NCBI GenBank assembly: GCA_002319885.1
Contig: DCFT01000162.1
Location: forward strand, 5,274-21,553
Direction of reading: 5' to 3'
DNA: 16,280 nt
From: Bacteroidales bacterium UBA1797
GTDB lineage: Bacteria; Bacteroidota; Bacteroidia; Bacteroidales; VadinHA17
Made by a program: the position numbers and the translations under genes. How positions within the stretch are numbered: position 1 is the stretch's first letter; the number at the start of each line of letters is the position of its first letter. Positions 15,448 to 16,280 of the stretch are shown here, in pieces. The notes beneath the pieces are model-generated. The model was not told the origin of the DNA. It saw only the letters and a program-made list of their open reading frames with translations, and made no database searches.

Positions 15448-15455
15448 CAAATATA
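15448..15455 (-). promoter_or_regulatory. -7 box of the AraC-family gene
   Basis: TATATTTG on the minus strand is a perfect match to the Bacteroidota -7 consensus TAnnTTTG. It is 33 nt before the TTG start chosen for the AraC-family gene. No repeat pair lies at the expected place upstream, so this gene is not part of the repeat-type set by this criterion. Confidence 0.55.
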
Positions 15456-15630
15456 CTACTTTTTAGTTTGCGTATATAATGAATATAAGTCTTTAGTAAT
15501 CAAACCAGGTTTTTATTTAGTTTTTTAAAGTATGAGAAATGCTTTGAACAATTTTTTAATACTGCCTCTTAATTTTTTAACTTATGGAAATTAAAGAGCC
15601 CGATTAATATAGTTCCAAAGAATATGTAAA

Positions 15631-15689
15631 TAATGTAACTTTTCTTAAAAGTTGTGTAATACAAATCAGTCTGTTATGATTTAATTTTA
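15631..15689 (+). promoter_or_regulatory. Repeat-type promoter S6
   Basis: On the plus strand: TAATGTAAC (15631-15639), 12-nt spacer, TTGTGTAAT (15652-15660), 21-nt spacer, then TAATTTTA (15682-15689; one mismatch to TAnnTTTG). The centre of the pair also reads as a perfect inverted repeat, AACTTTT-CTT-AAAAGTT (15637-15653). It serves the YunG-like gene with a leader of about 84 nt. Confidence 0.75.
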
Positions 15690-15773
15690 CAATACATAAT
15701 TTATTTAATTATTGAAATTGGGATCAAAATAGTTATAATTGGTTGATTAAAATATTATAAATAAATATTAAAA

Positions 15774-16163
15774 ATGTTAAGCAGAAAGGTTATTAAAGTG
15801 GTTCTGAAAAAGACTTTGGTTCTGGAATTAGCAAACGGCACGAGCCGTATAAGTCCTGAGAAAGATCTTGACAGTGTAATATCAATGTTGATTCGGGATG
15901 TTTTTGGTGGAGAAATTCTGAAAACTCCAAATAAAAATGGCTGGCATTTCTATAACCGCATAAATGGTGTGCGTATAGATTTTAGCGGAACAAAAAATGA
16001 AAAGTTTATAGATGATATAAAATTCAAAGATATTCCTGCAACTTCTGACGAAACTGCCAGTTATTTTGACACGACTGATTATTCAACTTTTTTTATGAGT
16101 TTTGTTAAAGTTTTTGAAGAAACTGTAGGATTGGGTCAATCTCTGCTTGGATCTCCAGCCTGA
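15774..16163 (+). CDS. YunG-like protein, shortened at the N-terminus
   Basis: A 129-residue protein. The segment SVISMLIRDVFGGEILKTPNKNGWHFYNRINGVRIDFSG (39-77; quoted here in parts: RDVFGGEIL, WHFYNRINGVRIDFS) matches the pattern of YunG-family proteins, in which a GQCA...VVQDYFGGE helix is followed by HYWN-x-L-x-DG-x-x-VDLT. The Cys usually found before this helix is absent here (DLDSVIS instead). The C-terminal half (PATSDETASYFDTTDYSTFFMSF) has no motif I know. There is no signal peptide. It is preceded by promoter S6 and followed by AT-rich DNA. The family role is unknown; the call rests on short motifs only. Confidence 0.55.
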   Translation: MLSRKVIKVVLKKTLVLELANGTSRISPEKDLDSVISMLIRDVFGGEILKTPNKNGWHFYNRINGVRIDFSGTKNEKFIDDIKFKDIPATSDETASYFDTTDYSTFFMSFVKVFEETVGLGQSLLGSPA

Positions 16164-16280
16164 AAATTATTTTTTCAAAAGATTCATATTAAATTAACTA
16201 TTCTTAATTTGGGTTGTTATTCCACTTTAGATAGTAACCATTAAATTTTTTCCTCCCGTAATCTAAATACATGTAAATGA

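Larger units (their letters stand above)
15415..15773. other. Intergenic region between divergent AraC-family and YunG-like genes
   Basis: This 359-bp AT-rich region carries the -7 box for the AraC-family gene (15448-15455) and promoter S6 for the plus-strand gene (15631-15689). The rest holds no ORF or clear hairpin that I can support. Confidence 0.7.

Noticed and set aside
15412..15450. Longer AraC-family start at 15450 (MFNRLLKLKIIK...)
   Set aside because: The TTG at 15450 lies inside the likely -7 box TATATTTG, so it would not be in the transcript; the extra 12 residues do not fit the HMA-like fold, which begins KLYIKNMVCLRC.
16161..16177. Hairpin TGAAAA/TTTTCA after the YunG-like gene as a terminator
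   Set aside because: Six A/T-dominated pairs with no GC core in AT-rich DNA are too weak to call.

Overview
The window reads as a chromosomal stretch from an AT-rich Bacteroidota bacterium, probably from the Bacteroidales/Marinilabiliales side (inference). The grounds are promoter -7 boxes of the Bacteroidota type TAnnTTTG, weak Shine-Dalgarno signals, a Bacteroidota-style MlaEFD operon with an Omp85-like barrel, and several small envelope/stress proteins typical of this phylum. No rRNA, tRNA, CRISPR array, transposase or phage gene was seen.

Layout. 1-48 is a degenerate octamer tandem repeat. 74-1841 (minus) holds a 69-residue two-helix membrane protein followed by a cobalamin-binding radical SAM protein. 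1964-6308 (minus) holds a small Thivi_2564-type membrane protein, a possible 21-codon ORF, a decayed hybrid histidine kinase, an MgtA-like P-type ATPase and a terminator. 6626-7249 (plus) is a conserved protein of unknown function. 7250-7622 is mostly non-coding with a strong bidirectional terminator. 7623-8072 (minus) is a lipoprotein. 8268-12561 (minus) is mlaE-mlaF-mlaD-Omp85-like, a putative phospholipid transport operon. 12773-14496 (minus) is a DUF6600/YXWGXW protein followed by two CsbD-like proteins. 14854-15414 (minus) is an AraC-family regulator with an N-terminal HMA-like domain. 15774-16163 (plus) is a YunG-like protein.

The main observation is a shared promoter architecture. Six transcription units in this window, on both strands, start with two 9-bp direct repeats (consensus TTATGTAAC read towards the gene) whose starts lie exactly 21 bp apart. 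In five of six, exactly 21 nt separate the second repeat from a -7-like octamer (TAnnTTTG or one to two mismatches); in the sixth it is 20 nt. Each whole element spans 59 bp (58 in one case). The proximal repeat therefore sits about where the -33 box would be, as expected of an activator-dependent promoter. The genes so controlled encode small membrane proteins, a lipoprotein, a DUF6600 protein with CsbD partners, the unknown 207-aa protein, the YunG-like protein, and by operon extension a radical SAM protein and an MgtA-like pump. This looks like a locally concentrated envelope/general-stress regulon. The mla operon and the AraC-family gene lack the element. The regulator is not proven; the AraC-family protein in the window is one candidate, and a LytTR-type regulator encoded elsewhere is another.

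A second notable point is the hybrid kinase locus: PAS and receiver domains survive, but the HisKA domain with the phospho-accepting histidine is gone, and the remnant carries frameshifts and an amber codon, while the receiver domain is still open and looks intact.
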